A stretch of DNA of 6,963 bases from assembly GCA_028689195.1 (NCBI GenBank), contig JAQTWR010000049.1, forward strand, positions 4,828 to 11,790. Direction: 5' to 3'. Positions within the stretch are counted from its first letter, which is position 1; the number at the start of each line of letters is the position of its first letter. Made by a program: the position numbers and the translations under genes. This stretch comes from Anaerolineales bacterium. GTDB lineage: Bacteria > Chloroflexota > Anaerolineae > Anaerolineales > Villigracilaceae. This document shows, one piece after another, positions 1-6,196 of the stretch. Below the pieces are notes generated by a model. The model was not told where the DNA came from. It saw only the letters and a list, made by a program, of their open reading frames with translations, and did not search any database.

Positions 1-1
1 T

Positions 2-433
2 CAATTACCGTTGTCGGTCATATTATTCGACCTCGACCACTTCAAAAAAGTTAACGACACTTACGGACATGCCGTTGGCGATGCGGTTTTACGGCGCGTT
101 GTCCAGGTTGCGCGCGCCGAGCTCCGTTCTTCAGACGTGATCGGACGCTACGGCGGCGAGGAGTTTGTCGTCATTATGCCGATGACCTCCGCGCAGCAGG
201 CGTATCAACTGGCGGAACGGATTCGGGCGGCTGTCGAATCTCTGCGCGTGCCGACTCAAAAAGGCGACGTTGCCGTAACCGTCAGCCTCGGTATTGCGGA
301 ACTGCTTCGCTTGCCGTACATGCCCAACGGCGAAGCCGAATCTTTGGACGATCTCGTCCGCCGCGCCGATGAAGCCATGTATGCCGCTAAAAATTCGGGG
401 CGCAATCGCATCATTGTTTTCAATCGGGAGTAG
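2..433 (+). CDS. GGDEF-domain diguanylate cyclase, C-terminal part (5' end outside window)
   Basis: The reading frame is open from base 2, so this is the C-terminal 143 residues of a longer protein. The TTG at 11 falls inside a conserved strand of the domain and is not a real start. GGDEF domains make cyclic di-GMP from two GTP. Visible here are the metal-binding strand (LFDLDHFKKVND, residues 8-19), the active-site loop GGEEF (residues 51-55) and the C-terminal DEAMYAAKNSGRNR segment typical of the family's end. An RSSD motif (residues 42-45) lies exactly five residues before GGEEF. That is the RxxD inhibitory site, so the enzyme is probably active and subject to product inhibition. Only about the first 25 residues of the domain, plus any sensor region, are missing. 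The kinase gene follows after 4 bases, which suggests co-transcription. The family call is very safe; the sensory input cannot be known from this window. Confidence 0.95.
   Translation, partial: QLPLSVILFDLDHFKKVNDTYGHAVGDAVLRRVVQVARAELRSSDVIGRYGGEEFVVIMPMTSAQQAYQLAERIRAAVESLRVPTQKGDVAVTVSLGIAELLRLPYMPNGEAESLDDLVRRADEAMYAAKNSGRNRIIVFNRE
427..430 (+). promoter_or_regulatory. Ribosome binding site of the kinase gene (GGAG)
   Basis: GGAG lies 7 bases before the TTG at 438, inside the last codons of the GGDEF gene. This spacing decides the start of the kinase: the frame is open further upstream, to 294, but that extension only mirrors the GGDEF gene in another frame and adds nothing family-like. 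Confidence 0.65.
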
Positions 434-437
434 GATT

Positions 438-1049
438 TTGAATCAACTCGTTTCCATTGTCGGCGCCAGCGGCGTTGGTAAAACCACGCTCGCGCGCGCC
501 TTATGCAAACGCCATGATTTTGTTGTCGCGTATGAGGGACATGACGAAAGACCGTTTCAAAAACTTTTTAAGCAAGACGCAAAATACGCGCTCGCGAATC
601 AACTGGATTATTTGCTTTATCGCGCCGAACAGGAATATGAATTACGTCAAAGCGCGAAGCCGATTTTGATGGACGGCGGACTCGACCTTGATTTTCATGG
701 ATTCACGCGACTCTTCCATGCGCGGGGTTTTCTCAACGACGCGGAATTTGATCTATGCCGCAGGTTTTACGAACATACGCGCAAGTTGCTGCCGCCCCCT
801 GAATTGATAGTTCATCTTAGCGCGGACGCGGAAATCATTTGCGGGAGACTCGCATCGCGCAACAGAATCAACATCGCGTCCAGCGAAGACGCGGAGACGC
901 TTGACGGGTTTGTAAATCATTGGTTGTCGCAAATTTCCGAAAGCAGAATCCTTCGGCTCGACGTATCCAATGAAGACGAAGCCTATTTAAAAAGCGTTTC
1001 GATTATTTTGGGACGGCTTGCTAAACAGCCAAACGGCGGGACGCTTTGA
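438..1049 (+). CDS. Deoxynucleoside kinase-like P-loop protein
   Basis: A 203-residue protein starting at TTG. The fold signature is that of the deoxynucleoside kinase family, which phosphorylates deoxynucleosides with ATP for nucleotide salvage in the cytoplasm. The Walker A loop GASGVGKTT is at residues 9-17. The expected acidic residue is E33 in YEGHDERPF. A helix with the LDYLLYRAEQEYE pattern lies near residue 56. A central LFHARGFLNDAEFDLCRRFY stretch, about residues 92-111, is followed by PPPELIVHLSAD, about 119-130. The lid arginines are in RLASRNR (R137, R141, R143). The length fits bacterial members of roughly 200-220 residues. One oddity is that the usual D/E-R-S motif after the central strand reads DGG (residues 79-81), so the conserved arginine is missing; substrate and activity are therefore uncertain. 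The gene follows the GGDEF gene by 4 bases, and its last 29 bases overlap the convergent permease gene. It could instead belong to a related thymidylate-kinase-like subfamily. Confidence 0.8.
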   Translation: MNQLVSIVGASGVGKTTLARALCKRHDFVVAYEGHDERPFQKLFKQDAKYALANQLDYLLYRAEQEYELRQSAKPILMDGGLDLDFHGFTRLFHARGFLNDAEFDLCRRFYEHTRKLLPPPELIVHLSADAEIICGRLASRNRINIASSEDAETLDGFVNHWLSQISESRILRLDVSNEDEAYLKSVSIILGRLAKQPNGGTL

Positions 1050-2049
1050 GTAAGAGCGCCCACAGCGCAGCCAGAAAAACGGCGAAGACGGCGACGTTCC
1101 ATCCGCTGACGTATGGGTCGCCGATGGCGAGGCGCGACATGGCGGTGATGGGCGAGAGGTTCAACAGAGCGCCGATGGAAACCATCGCCAGCAGCGCCAG
1201 CGAGTAAACGAACTGCGAGCGTTCGCGGTCTTTGAAGAAGACCGCGCCCAACGCGGCAAGGGTGGCGGCGAGTCCTGCGACAATCAACGCGAGAAGAATC
1301 ACCCAGATTAGGTTTTTGATTACCGTTCCGTTCGCTTGCAGCATCGCCAGCCACGTCAGGCATTGGACGATGGCGACGATGACGGCGGCGGCGATTTTCC
1401 CCGCGATTATCTTGTTAATGGTCAGCGGCGCGGAGAGCAGCGTTTGCAGCGTGTTGTTTTCCACTTCTTCGGTCAGCGAGTCGATTGTCATGCTGCCCGC
1501 TACGAAGGCGGGGAAGAACATCAGCAGGGGAATCAAAACCGAGTAAACAAATTCAAACGAAGTCGCGGGTTTTCCTTGCAGATCGGCGTAGCGCACGTCA
1601 ATCCCGTTTTGCGCGCGCAAATGATTTTCGTATTGTTTGAGCGGTTCTTGAATCACCATGCGAATCAGCGAACTGAAGGCTTCAGAGTTGGGCAGGTACA
1701 ACTGAATTTCGGACGTTGCGCCCGCCGCCGCGGGGACGACGATAATGGCGGTGACTTTCCCTTGATACAGCGCGCCTTCGGCTTGGATGAGCGACTCGTA
1801 ATGAAAGACTTTCAATCCGCGTTCGCTCATCATCGAACCGAGCGTATCGTCGGAGGCGACAATGCCAATCTTGATTCCCGCGCCGCCGAATTTCATAATC
1901 GTATCCGCGTCGTACAGCGAGAGCATTCCCAATAACAGCGCGGATGAAAACGACGCGATGAACAATTGAATCAAAACGGCGATGATGATTGTTCCGTCGC
2001 GCAGCACGGAGCCAATTTCTTTTTTTATAACGGTAAGAAAGGAACTCAT
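1021..2049 (-). CDS. ABC-2 type transporter permease, distal subunit
   Basis: A 342-residue inner-membrane permease of an ABC exporter. An N-terminal amphipathic start (SFLTVIKKEIGSVLRD) leads into a first membrane segment at about 19-43. A large extracytoplasmic domain covers about 50-165. A block of hydrophobic segments follows at about 168-189, 217-236, 246-270, 279-297 and 317-335. Between the second and third segments is the family's coupling-helix motif, EVENNTLQTLLSAPLTINKI (about 195-214), followed by AGK. This matches the E-x-GTLE-x-LLxxP-x-GK pattern of NatB-like ABC-2 permeases. The ATG at 2049 overlaps the TAA of the upstream gene by one base (TAATG). AGAGGG (2060 to 2055) sits 5 bases before it, so translation is likely coupled. 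The ATP-binding partner is presumably the divergent gene at 3795. The substrate cannot be read from the sequence. The 3' end overlaps the kinase gene tail to tail by 29 bases. Confidence 0.93.
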   Translation of the reverse strand: MSSFLTVIKKEIGSVLRDGTIIIAVLIQLFIASFSSALLLGMLSLYDADTIMKFGGAGIKIGIVASDDTLGSMMSERGLKVFHYESLIQAEGALYQGKVTAIIVVPAAAGATSEIQLYLPNSEAFSSLIRMVIQEPLKQYENHLRAQNGIDVRYADLQGKPATSFEFVYSVLIPLLMFFPAFVAGSMTIDSLTEEVENNTLQTLLSAPLTINKIIAGKIAAAVIVAIVQCLTWLAMLQANGTVIKNLIWVILLALIVAGLAATLAALGAVFFKDRERSQFVYSLALLAMVSIGALLNLSPITAMSRLAIGDPYVSGWNVAVFAVFLAALWALLLKASRRLAV

Positions 2050-3674
2050 TACGACCCTCTCAATATCAGGAAGTTGTAGACGAAGTGAACCGCCGACGCG
2101 ATGAACAGCGACAGCCAGTAAGGGAATTTTAATTTTGTAGTTAATATGGTAGTGATAGACGTGAAAATAAAATGCGCCAGCAGCGGGACGAGAAGCAGCA
2201 ATCCCGCGCCGAATAGCGCGCCCGATACGCGCGCGTCCGACACCATGCTGATGGAGATTGCGACGAGCAATTTCTCCCCGATGAGAAATCCCAACCCCGA
2301 AAGGAACGACAGCCCGAAGATGCTCCGCGCGGAAGTTATCACGCGATGTTCAGCCAGCGCGATGATTCCCGCCGATTTGACGACTTCCTCTATCATCGCG
2401 GAGCCGAACAAAACCGCGCCGAGAATTAATCTGGACGGCAGGTTGGTCGCAAACGCGAGAAGAACGACCTGCGTCATGTACACTGCGGGGATGGTTATCA
2501 AACTCCACAACGGGACGGCGATGTACGGTTTGCTGCGCGCCATCATCAAATAGATCGCGTCTTTGATTTTTTGCGTGATGGGTTTGTAGCCCATCAAAAA
2601 TTCTTCGTTGAGCAGACGCGTCCCCGCAAACATGGCGAAGATGAAAATGCCCGCCATTGGGATGGAGGGAAATAAATATTCGCGCCAGCCGAAGGATTCT
2701 CCGCGATACATTTTCACCGCGAGAGTCAGCGGCGAAACGTACGAAACGTCGTTGACGTTTGTGAACATCGCGGGGAAGACGAGGTATGCGGTGGTCATCG
2801 TCGTTACGAACATGGCGATGAAGGTGGTGTCTTTGAAGGTGCGGTAAAACAGGGGAACCATCAAATAGATGGCGAAGATAAATAGAATAGTGGGCGCGAA
2901 GATTGCGAGCGAAAGTAAAATTTTTCCGCCTGTGGTTGCGGCGACAAGCGCCACGCCGACCAGCGCGAAGATGGCGTAGGGCAGCATCTTCCCAAAGATG
3001 ATTTGAAACGGCGTGACGGGCGCGGATAGCAAAATGGTCAGGCGGCGATTGAGTTTTTCATCCATGAAACTGCTGGTGAAAAAAATGCTGATGAAGGTGA
3101 TCGGCATGATGAAAAGCAGCGCGACCAACACCTGCGCGAATGGCGCGGGCGGTGGAGTTAGCGAAGGGATGATGGTCTCTTTGGGCTTATCTACGGGCGG
3201 CGTTTCTTGTTGAGGATTTTGTCCCGCAGGTCTGTTGAGCGGCAGGTAATTAATTCCCACCCGCAAAGGAAAAGCGAGATTGTATTCATACGAATTCCCC
3301 ACGCGGATTAATTCCTGTTTTTCGAGATACTGCTTCAACGATTTCACCGCGTATTGCGATTTATCGTCTGCGCGGTAGTTGACTTGCGCGCCGTTGACGA
3401 ATACGTCAATCATCTTTTCGTCGAGCAGCGCTTTTCCCTCGTCCGCTGATTTGACCTCCACGACGGAGAAGCGGCTGTCGGTGATTTCTGGCGCGTCGCC
3501 AAACGCGCCGACGCGGTACAGCCCGCTGCCGAGCGAGACGGCGTCTTGCAGAAAATAGGATGATAAGGCGATGATTCCCATCAACGCGATCACAGCCAAC
3601 GGGCTTGCGCCGCCGCTAAAGCGTTTTCTCAGGCGGGTTATTTCGCGCCACGCGATTGCCAGAATTTGATTCAT
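2049..3674 (-). CDS. ABC-2 permease fused to a PrsW-like intramembrane protease domain
   Basis: A 541-residue membrane protein with two parts. Residues 1 to about 400 are an ABC-2 permease. They hold a first membrane segment (about 24-46), an extracytoplasmic domain (about 47-178) ending in a proline-rich stretch (about 153-180), further hydrophobic segments and the coupling motif MDEKLNRRLTILLSAP (204-219) followed by GK at 228-229. From about 385 a second multi-pass domain begins that carries the motif set of PrsW-family glutamic or metallo-type membrane proteases: EEVVK (E429, E430, K433), GLGFLIGEK (460-468, with E467), H501 in HFIFTSITT, and HFVYN (H530, N534). All the expected key residues are present. 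The ATG at 3674 was chosen because it begins the typical MNQILAIAWREITRLRKR permease start, and GGTGA lies 4 bases before it. The frame stays open to 3803, but that would run into the divergent ATPase gene. It is first in the operon with the 342-residue permease. CPBP-type protease fusions to NatB-like permeases are known; this one looks more like PrsW than CPBP. Confidence 0.9.
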   Translation of the reverse strand: MNQILAIAWREITRLRKRFSGGASPLAVIALMGIIALSSYFLQDAVSLGSGLYRVGAFGDAPEITDSRFSVVEVKSADEGKALLDEKMIDVFVNGAQVNYRADDKSQYAVKSLKQYLEKQELIRVGNSYEYNLAFPLRVGINYLPLNRPAGQNPQQETPPVDKPKETIIPSLTPPPAPFAQVLVALLFIMPITFISIFFTSSFMDEKLNRRLTILLSAPVTPFQIIFGKMLPYAIFALVGVALVAATTGGKILLSLAIFAPTILFIFAIYLMVPLFYRTFKDTTFIAMFVTTMTTAYLVFPAMFTNVNDVSYVSPLTLAVKMYRGESFGWREYLFPSIPMAGIFIFAMFAGTRLLNEEFLMGYKPITQKIKDAIYLMMARSKPYIAVPLWSLITIPAVYMTQVVLLAFATNLPSRLILGAVLFGSAMIEEVVKSAGIIALAEHRVITSARSIFGLSFLSGLGFLIGEKLLVAISISMVSDARVSGALFGAGLLLLVPLLAHFIFTSITTILTTKLKFPYWLSLFIASAVHFVYNFLILRGS

Positions 3675-3678
3675 TGAT

Positions 3679-3683
3679 TCACC
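3679..3683 (-). promoter_or_regulatory. Ribosome binding site of the fusion permease (GGTGA)
   Basis: On the minus strand GGTGA ends 4 bases before the ATG at 3674. It supports this start over the longer open frame reaching 3803. Confidence 0.5.
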
Positions 3684-3685
3684 AT

Positions 3686-3691
3686 ATTGTA
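3686..3691 (-). promoter_or_regulatory. Possible -10 box for the permease operon (TACAAT)
   Basis: TACAAT on the minus strand lies 11 bases before the ATG at 3674. There is no good -35 box: the hexamer at 17-base spacing reads AAAGAG. If this is the promoter, the first dyad (3694-3709) fills the spacer between -35 and -10, which would suit regulation, and the leader would be only a few bases long. Confidence 0.35.
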
Positions 3692-3693
3692 AC

Positions 3694-3709
3694 GCGACAT
3701 TTATGTCGC
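3694..3709. promoter_or_regulatory. 16-base perfect dyad, candidate operator 1
   Basis: GCGACAT-TT-ATGTCGC is a perfect 7-base inverted repeat around a 2-base centre, in the divergent intergenic region. It shares the pattern GCGA-N-AT-WW-AT-N-TCGC with the second dyad. It lies in the spacer of the possible minus-strand promoter. It could bind a dimeric regulator or be part of a dispersed palindromic repeat. Confidence 0.55.
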
Positions 3710-3714
3710 TCTTT

Positions 3715-3730
3715 GCGAGATAAATCTCGC
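3715..3730. promoter_or_regulatory. 16-base perfect dyad, candidate operator 2
   Basis: GCGAGAT-AA-ATCTCGC is a second perfect 7-base inverted repeat with a 2-base centre. Its centre is 21 bases from that of the first dyad, two turns of B-DNA. It sits between the divergent ATPase and permease genes, so a bound protein could affect both. Confidence 0.55.
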
Positions 3731-3782
3731 GGCACAGGACGACCCTTTCAACTTTATTTGTTTTTAGCGCCGCGTTTTGGGA

Positions 3783-3788
3783 TAAAAT
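3783..3788 (+). promoter_or_regulatory. Possible -10 box for the ATPase gene (TAAAAT)
   Basis: TAAAAT ends 6 bases before the ATG at 3795, where transcription would normally begin, so the mRNA may be leaderless. The gene has no clear Shine-Dalgarno sequence, which fits. A weak -35 candidate, TTGTTT (3758-3763), is at a long 19-base spacing. Confidence 0.4.
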
Positions 3789-3794
3789 AAAACC

Positions 3795-4667
3795 ATGATT
3801 CAACTTGAGAATATCTTCAAACGCTATAATGATACTACCGTTGTCGAAAATCTAAACCTAAACATCGCGGCGGGCGAAATCGTCGGCATCATCGGTCATA
3901 ATGGCGCGGGGAAAAGCACCACGCTGAAAATGATTGCGGGTTTGGTCGAGCCGACTTCGGGAAGCGCGCGCGTGATGGGGCGCGACATCCGAAAAGACAG
4001 CGTCAAAATCAAACAGCATATCGGTTTTCTGCCTGAGGAAAGTCCGCTCTACGAAGCCATGACCGCCAGGCAGTATTTGTTGTTCTTTTCCGAACTTTAT
4101 CAAATGCCGCGCGAAAAAGCATTGAAGCGGATTGAGCAACTCCTTGATTCGCTGGGTCTGGCTGAAAAAGACAAACTCACCGGCGAATTTTCCAAAGGGA
4201 TGAAGCGCAAGACCGCTATCGCCCGCGCGCTGCTTCACGACCCCGATTTGTTGATTCTCGACGAGCCAAACTCCGGGCTGGACCCGCTGACTTCGTTCTT
4301 CATTCTCCATTATCTAAAAACGCTCAAGAGCGAAGGGAAGACGATTATTCTCAGCGCGCATAATCTCTTCCATGTCGAATCGATTTGCGACCGCGTGGGC
4401 ATCATCAAAAATGGGAAGTTGCTGGTCTTTGATACGATGGAATCTATTCGCGCAAGATTGGGAAAGCGCGAGTATCAGGTCATCTTCAACGCGGATGAAA
4501 AACTCGACTACGAGTGGGTCAACGGTCATTATATTTTCCGCGCCGCCGAGGTGGAATCTATCGCGGCGATGCTCGAAACCATTTCGGCGAACGGTTGGAT
4601 ATTGATGGACCTATCCATGAAAGAATCCGCGCTCGAAGAAATCTACGTCAAGTTGATGACGAATTAA
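3795..4667 (+). CDS. ABC transporter ATP-binding protein (NatA/BcrA-like)
   Basis: A 290-residue cytoplasmic ATPase that would drive the two divergent ABC-2 permeases. Walker A is GHNGAGKST (34-42). The Q-loop position reads FLPEESPLY (about 78-86), with glutamate in place of glutamine, as is common in exporter ATPases of this branch. The signature is FSKGMKRK (132-139), a usual variant of LSGGQ in the branch. Walker B with the catalytic glutamate is LLILDEP (152-158, E157). The D-loop is SGLDP (160-164) and the switch histidine is H189 in LSAHN. Residues from about 215 form a C-terminal extension of the kind often found in these ATPases, so the length is normal. The start at 3795 is the first ATG before the conserved IQLENIFKRY strand and has no Shine-Dalgarno sequence. 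Separation of the ATPase from its permeases into divergent units is less common than a single operon. The substrate is unknown; Na+, lipid or peptide export are all possible. Confidence 0.95.
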   Translation: MIQLENIFKRYNDTTVVENLNLNIAAGEIVGIIGHNGAGKSTTLKMIAGLVEPTSGSARVMGRDIRKDSVKIKQHIGFLPEESPLYEAMTARQYLLFFSELYQMPREKALKRIEQLLDSLGLAEKDKLTGEFSKGMKRKTAIARALLHDPDLLILDEPNSGLDPLTSFFILHYLKTLKSEGKTIILSAHNLFHVESICDRVGIIKNGKLLVFDTMESIRARLGKREYQVIFNADEKLDYEWVNGHYIFRAAEVESIAAMLETISANGWILMDLSMKESALEEIYVKLMTN

Positions 4668-4672
4668 ATCAA

Positions 4673-4753
4673 TGTCGCTGCGAGGAGCGGAGCGACGAAG
4701 CAGTATTAAGGGAGATTGCTTCGGGCAAAGAATAAAGGCGCCCTCGCAATGAC
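4673..4753. repeat. Degenerate palindromic intergenic repeat (CEERSDEA type)
   Basis: An imperfect inverted repeat of about 80 bases begins 6 bases after the ATPase stop codon. The outer arms are TGTCGCTGCGAGG (4673-4685) and CCTCGCAATGACG (4742-4754), matching at 10 of 13 positions. The inner arms are CGAAGCAGTAT (4696-4706) and AGATTGCTTCG (4713-4723), matching at 9 of 11. It resembles the widespread bacterial intergenic element of the form TGTCATTGCGAGGAGC...GACGAAGCAATCTC and its reverse complement, whose spurious translation gives CEERSDEA. This copy is diverged. Its RNA could fold into a long hairpin at the 3' end of the ATPase message. The identification is from memory of the element, not from a search. 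Confidence 0.75.
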
Positions 4754-4763
4754 GGAAAAAATT

Positions 4764-5228
4764 ATGACCCAAATTTTATACGGAGATCGTTTTGGCAAAG
4801 AAGGCGAGTTGCGTTTGGGGTGCAGCGCTACGATCTTCGATTCTAAACGCGAAAAAGTTTTGCTCACCCAACGCGCTGATAACGGGCGTTGGTGTCTCCC
4901 CGGCGGGCGCATGGAATCGGGCGAGAGCGCGGCGGAGGCTTGCGAGCGCGAGGTGTGGGAAGAGACCGGCTTGAAGGTCCGCGTAACGCGCCTGATTGGC
5001 GTGTACAGCAATCCCGATCAATTGGTGATTTATCCCGACGGCAATAAAGCGTTCTTTGTGGTCTTAAGTTTTGAAGCCGAGATTGTTTCGGGCGAATTAT
5101 CTTTGAGCGATGAAACCACCGCCTATGGGTATTTCACTTTGCAGGAAATGGAATCCATGCCCATGCACGGTCAACATAAAAATCGCGTTGAAGACTCTTT
5201 GCGCGGCGGCGAAACGCTGATAAAGTAG
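4764..5228 (+). CDS. Nudix hydrolase
   Basis: A 154-residue protein with a complete Nudix box at 48-70: G48, E54, R62, E63, E66, E67 and G69 fit GX5EX7REUXEEXGU exactly, so metal-dependent cleavage of a nucleoside diphosphate linked to another moiety is expected. A strand with KVLLTQRADNGRWCLPGG precedes the box, as in the ADP-ribose/MutT-type branch. The C-terminal part (YFTLQEMESMPMHGQHKNRV) is typical of cytoplasmic housekeeping Nudix proteins. The substrate cannot be assigned. Two in-frame ATGs are possible. The one at 4749 lies inside the palindromic repeat (CTCGCAATGACG), so I prefer 4764, which has a weak GGA 7 bases upstream. An upstream TTG at 4716 is entirely repeat sequence. The DMT transporter gene begins 10 bases after the stop codon. 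Confidence 0.92.
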   Translation: MTQILYGDRFGKEGELRLGCSATIFDSKREKVLLTQRADNGRWCLPGGRMESGESAAEACEREVWEETGLKVRVTRLIGVYSNPDQLVIYPDGNKAFFVVLSFEAEIVSGELSLSDETTAYGYFTLQEMESMPMHGQHKNRVEDSLRGGETLIK

Positions 5229-5231
5229 AAT
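5226..5231 (+). promoter_or_regulatory. Possible -10 box at the start of the DMT gene (TAGAAT)
   Basis: TAGAAT overlaps the Nudix stop codon and ends 7 bases before the ATG at 5239, the same geometry as at the ATPase gene. The DMT gene also lacks a Shine-Dalgarno sequence. No convincing -35 box is present, so this may be chance. Confidence 0.3.
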
Positions 5232-5238
5232 CTAAACT

Positions 5239-6129
5239 ATGCAGAAACATCACACATTCGCAGGGCTGTTTGCAGGACTCGCCGCCGCCTCTATTTGGGG
5301 CGGCATGTACGTTGTCAGCAAGATCGTATTGGATGTTATTCCGCCGTTCTCATTATTAGCGCTTCGTCTTATCATGGGCGCGGCGGCGTTGGGCGTTGCG
5401 ATTTATTTCAGGAAAAACAAGCCGACCGTTACAAAAGAAATTTTTTGGAAGAGTTTTCTCGTTGGTATTGTCGGGTACGGCGTCTCGCTCGGATTTCAAT
5501 TCGTCGGCACGAAACTTTCCACCGCGTCAAACGGATCGCTGGTCACATCCGCGACGCCCGCCTTTGTGTTGATCTTCGCGCCGTTTTTGTTGGGCGAGCG
5601 CGCCACGCTGCGCGGCGTGATCGCGCTGCTGGTTTCGACTCTGGGCGTTATCGCCGTCATCGACCCGCGTAACGCGGAACTTTCCCCCGCGTTGTTTTGG
5701 GGTAATATGAGTTTGCTCGCCGCCGCATTGACGTGGGCTTTATATTCGGTGCTGGTGCGCAAGGTCTCCAAGTCGGTGGATTTGCTCGCTTCCAGCGCCA
5801 TTATGCTGCTCGGCGGATTGCCCTCCAGTTTGTTGTTTGGGCTGTGGGAAGTGAAAACGCAAGGCGTCGGCGAAATCACGCTCGGTATTATCGGCGGATT
5901 ATTATTTTTAGGAATCATTTCCACCGCGATTGCCATGTTCTTATGGAATTATGCCTTCGCGGAATTGCCCGCCAATGTTGCCTCTCTCACGTTTTTTGCC
6001 CAACCCGTAGTTGGGACTTTGCTCGGCTGGTTTTTCCTCTCCGAGATCATCACGCCGCTTTTTATCGCGGGCGGCGTATTGATTGGCGCGGGGATATTGA
6101 TCGCAACGTCTGAAAGTAAAAACGCTTGA
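5239..6129 (+). CDS. DMT-superfamily (EamA) transporter
   Basis: A 296-residue inner-membrane protein with ten predicted hydrophobic segments, at about 7-27, 34-57, 71-89, 97-118, 124-141, 152-172, 183-203, 213-235, 244-266 and 270-289. It is built as two EamA repeats, about 8-141 and 151-290. Each half ends with the family's final-helix pattern: LGERATLRGVIALLVSTLGV (118-137) and FLSEIITPLFIAGGVLIGAG (266-285). The first half carries PPFSLLALR (35-43) after helix 1 and STASNGSLVTSATPAFVLIF (94-113), both usual in this family. Length and repeat structure are normal and intact. Members export amino acids, metabolites or drugs; the substrate cannot be told. The gene follows the Nudix gene by 10 bases and is probably co-transcribed with it, though a TAGAAT box just before the ATG leaves room for its own promoter. 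Its stop codon overlaps the -35 box of the next promoter. Confidence 0.94.
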   Translation: MQKHHTFAGLFAGLAAASIWGGMYVVSKIVLDVIPPFSLLALRLIMGAAALGVAIYFRKNKPTVTKEIFWKSFLVGIVGYGVSLGFQFVGTKLSTASNGSLVTSATPAFVLIFAPFLLGERATLRGVIALLVSTLGVIAVIDPRNAELSPALFWGNMSLLAAALTWALYSVLVRKVSKSVDLLASSAIMLLGGLPSSLLFGLWEVKTQGVGEITLGIIGGLLFLGIISTAIAMFLWNYAFAELPANVASLTFFAQPVVGTLLGWFFLSEIITPLFIAGGVLIGAGILIATSESKNA

Positions 6130-6154
6130 CGAAACATCTTTCCGCGTATACAAT
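6126..6154 (+). promoter_or_regulatory. Sigma70-like promoter upstream of the 15-residue-repeat protein
   Basis: TTGACG (6126-6131), a 17-base spacer, then TACAAT (6149-6154) within TATACAAT. This is the best promoter match in the window. The -35 box overlaps the stop codon of the DMT gene. Transcription would start near 6161 and give a leader of about 50 bases. Confidence 0.7.
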
Positions 6155-6170
6155 CCACGCCGTTCAAGTT

Positions 6171-6196
6171 TGCGCCTCGTGATGAGGCGCATTTTA
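6171..6196 (+). terminator. Terminator-like hairpin between the DMT gene and the repeat protein
   Basis: A perfect 8-base stem, TGCGCCTC (6171-6178) with GAGGCGCA (6184-6191), around a GTGAT loop and followed by TTTTAT. The stem is good and the T-run short. It would end the Nudix-DMT transcript. Because the strong promoter lies upstream of it, it would also sit in the leader of the next gene, where it could act as a partial terminator or attenuator. Confidence 0.55.

Noticed and set aside
294..437. N-terminal extension of the kinase
   Set aside because: It lies wholly within the GGDEF gene in another frame, while the conserved P-loop strand begins right after the TTG at 438, which has GGAG at good spacing.
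1232..1935. Long plus-strand open frames opposite the permease gene
   Set aside because: Their composition is rich in Arg, His and Gln with no domain or membrane pattern, as expected for the reverse of a membrane protein gene.
2146..3213. Plus-strand open frames opposite the fusion permease
   Set aside because: They mirror the hydrophobic minus-strand gene and have no ribosome sites or recognisable domains.
3675..3803. A 43-residue N-terminal extension of the fusion permease
   Set aside because: It would overlap the divergent ATPase start and run through both dyads. It has no family-like sequence, and the ATG at 3674 has a ribosome site and a typical permease start.
4514..4735. Short open frame ending in CEERSDEA
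   Set aside because: It is the ATPase gene in another frame running into the palindromic repeat; the recognisable peptide is only the repeat translated.
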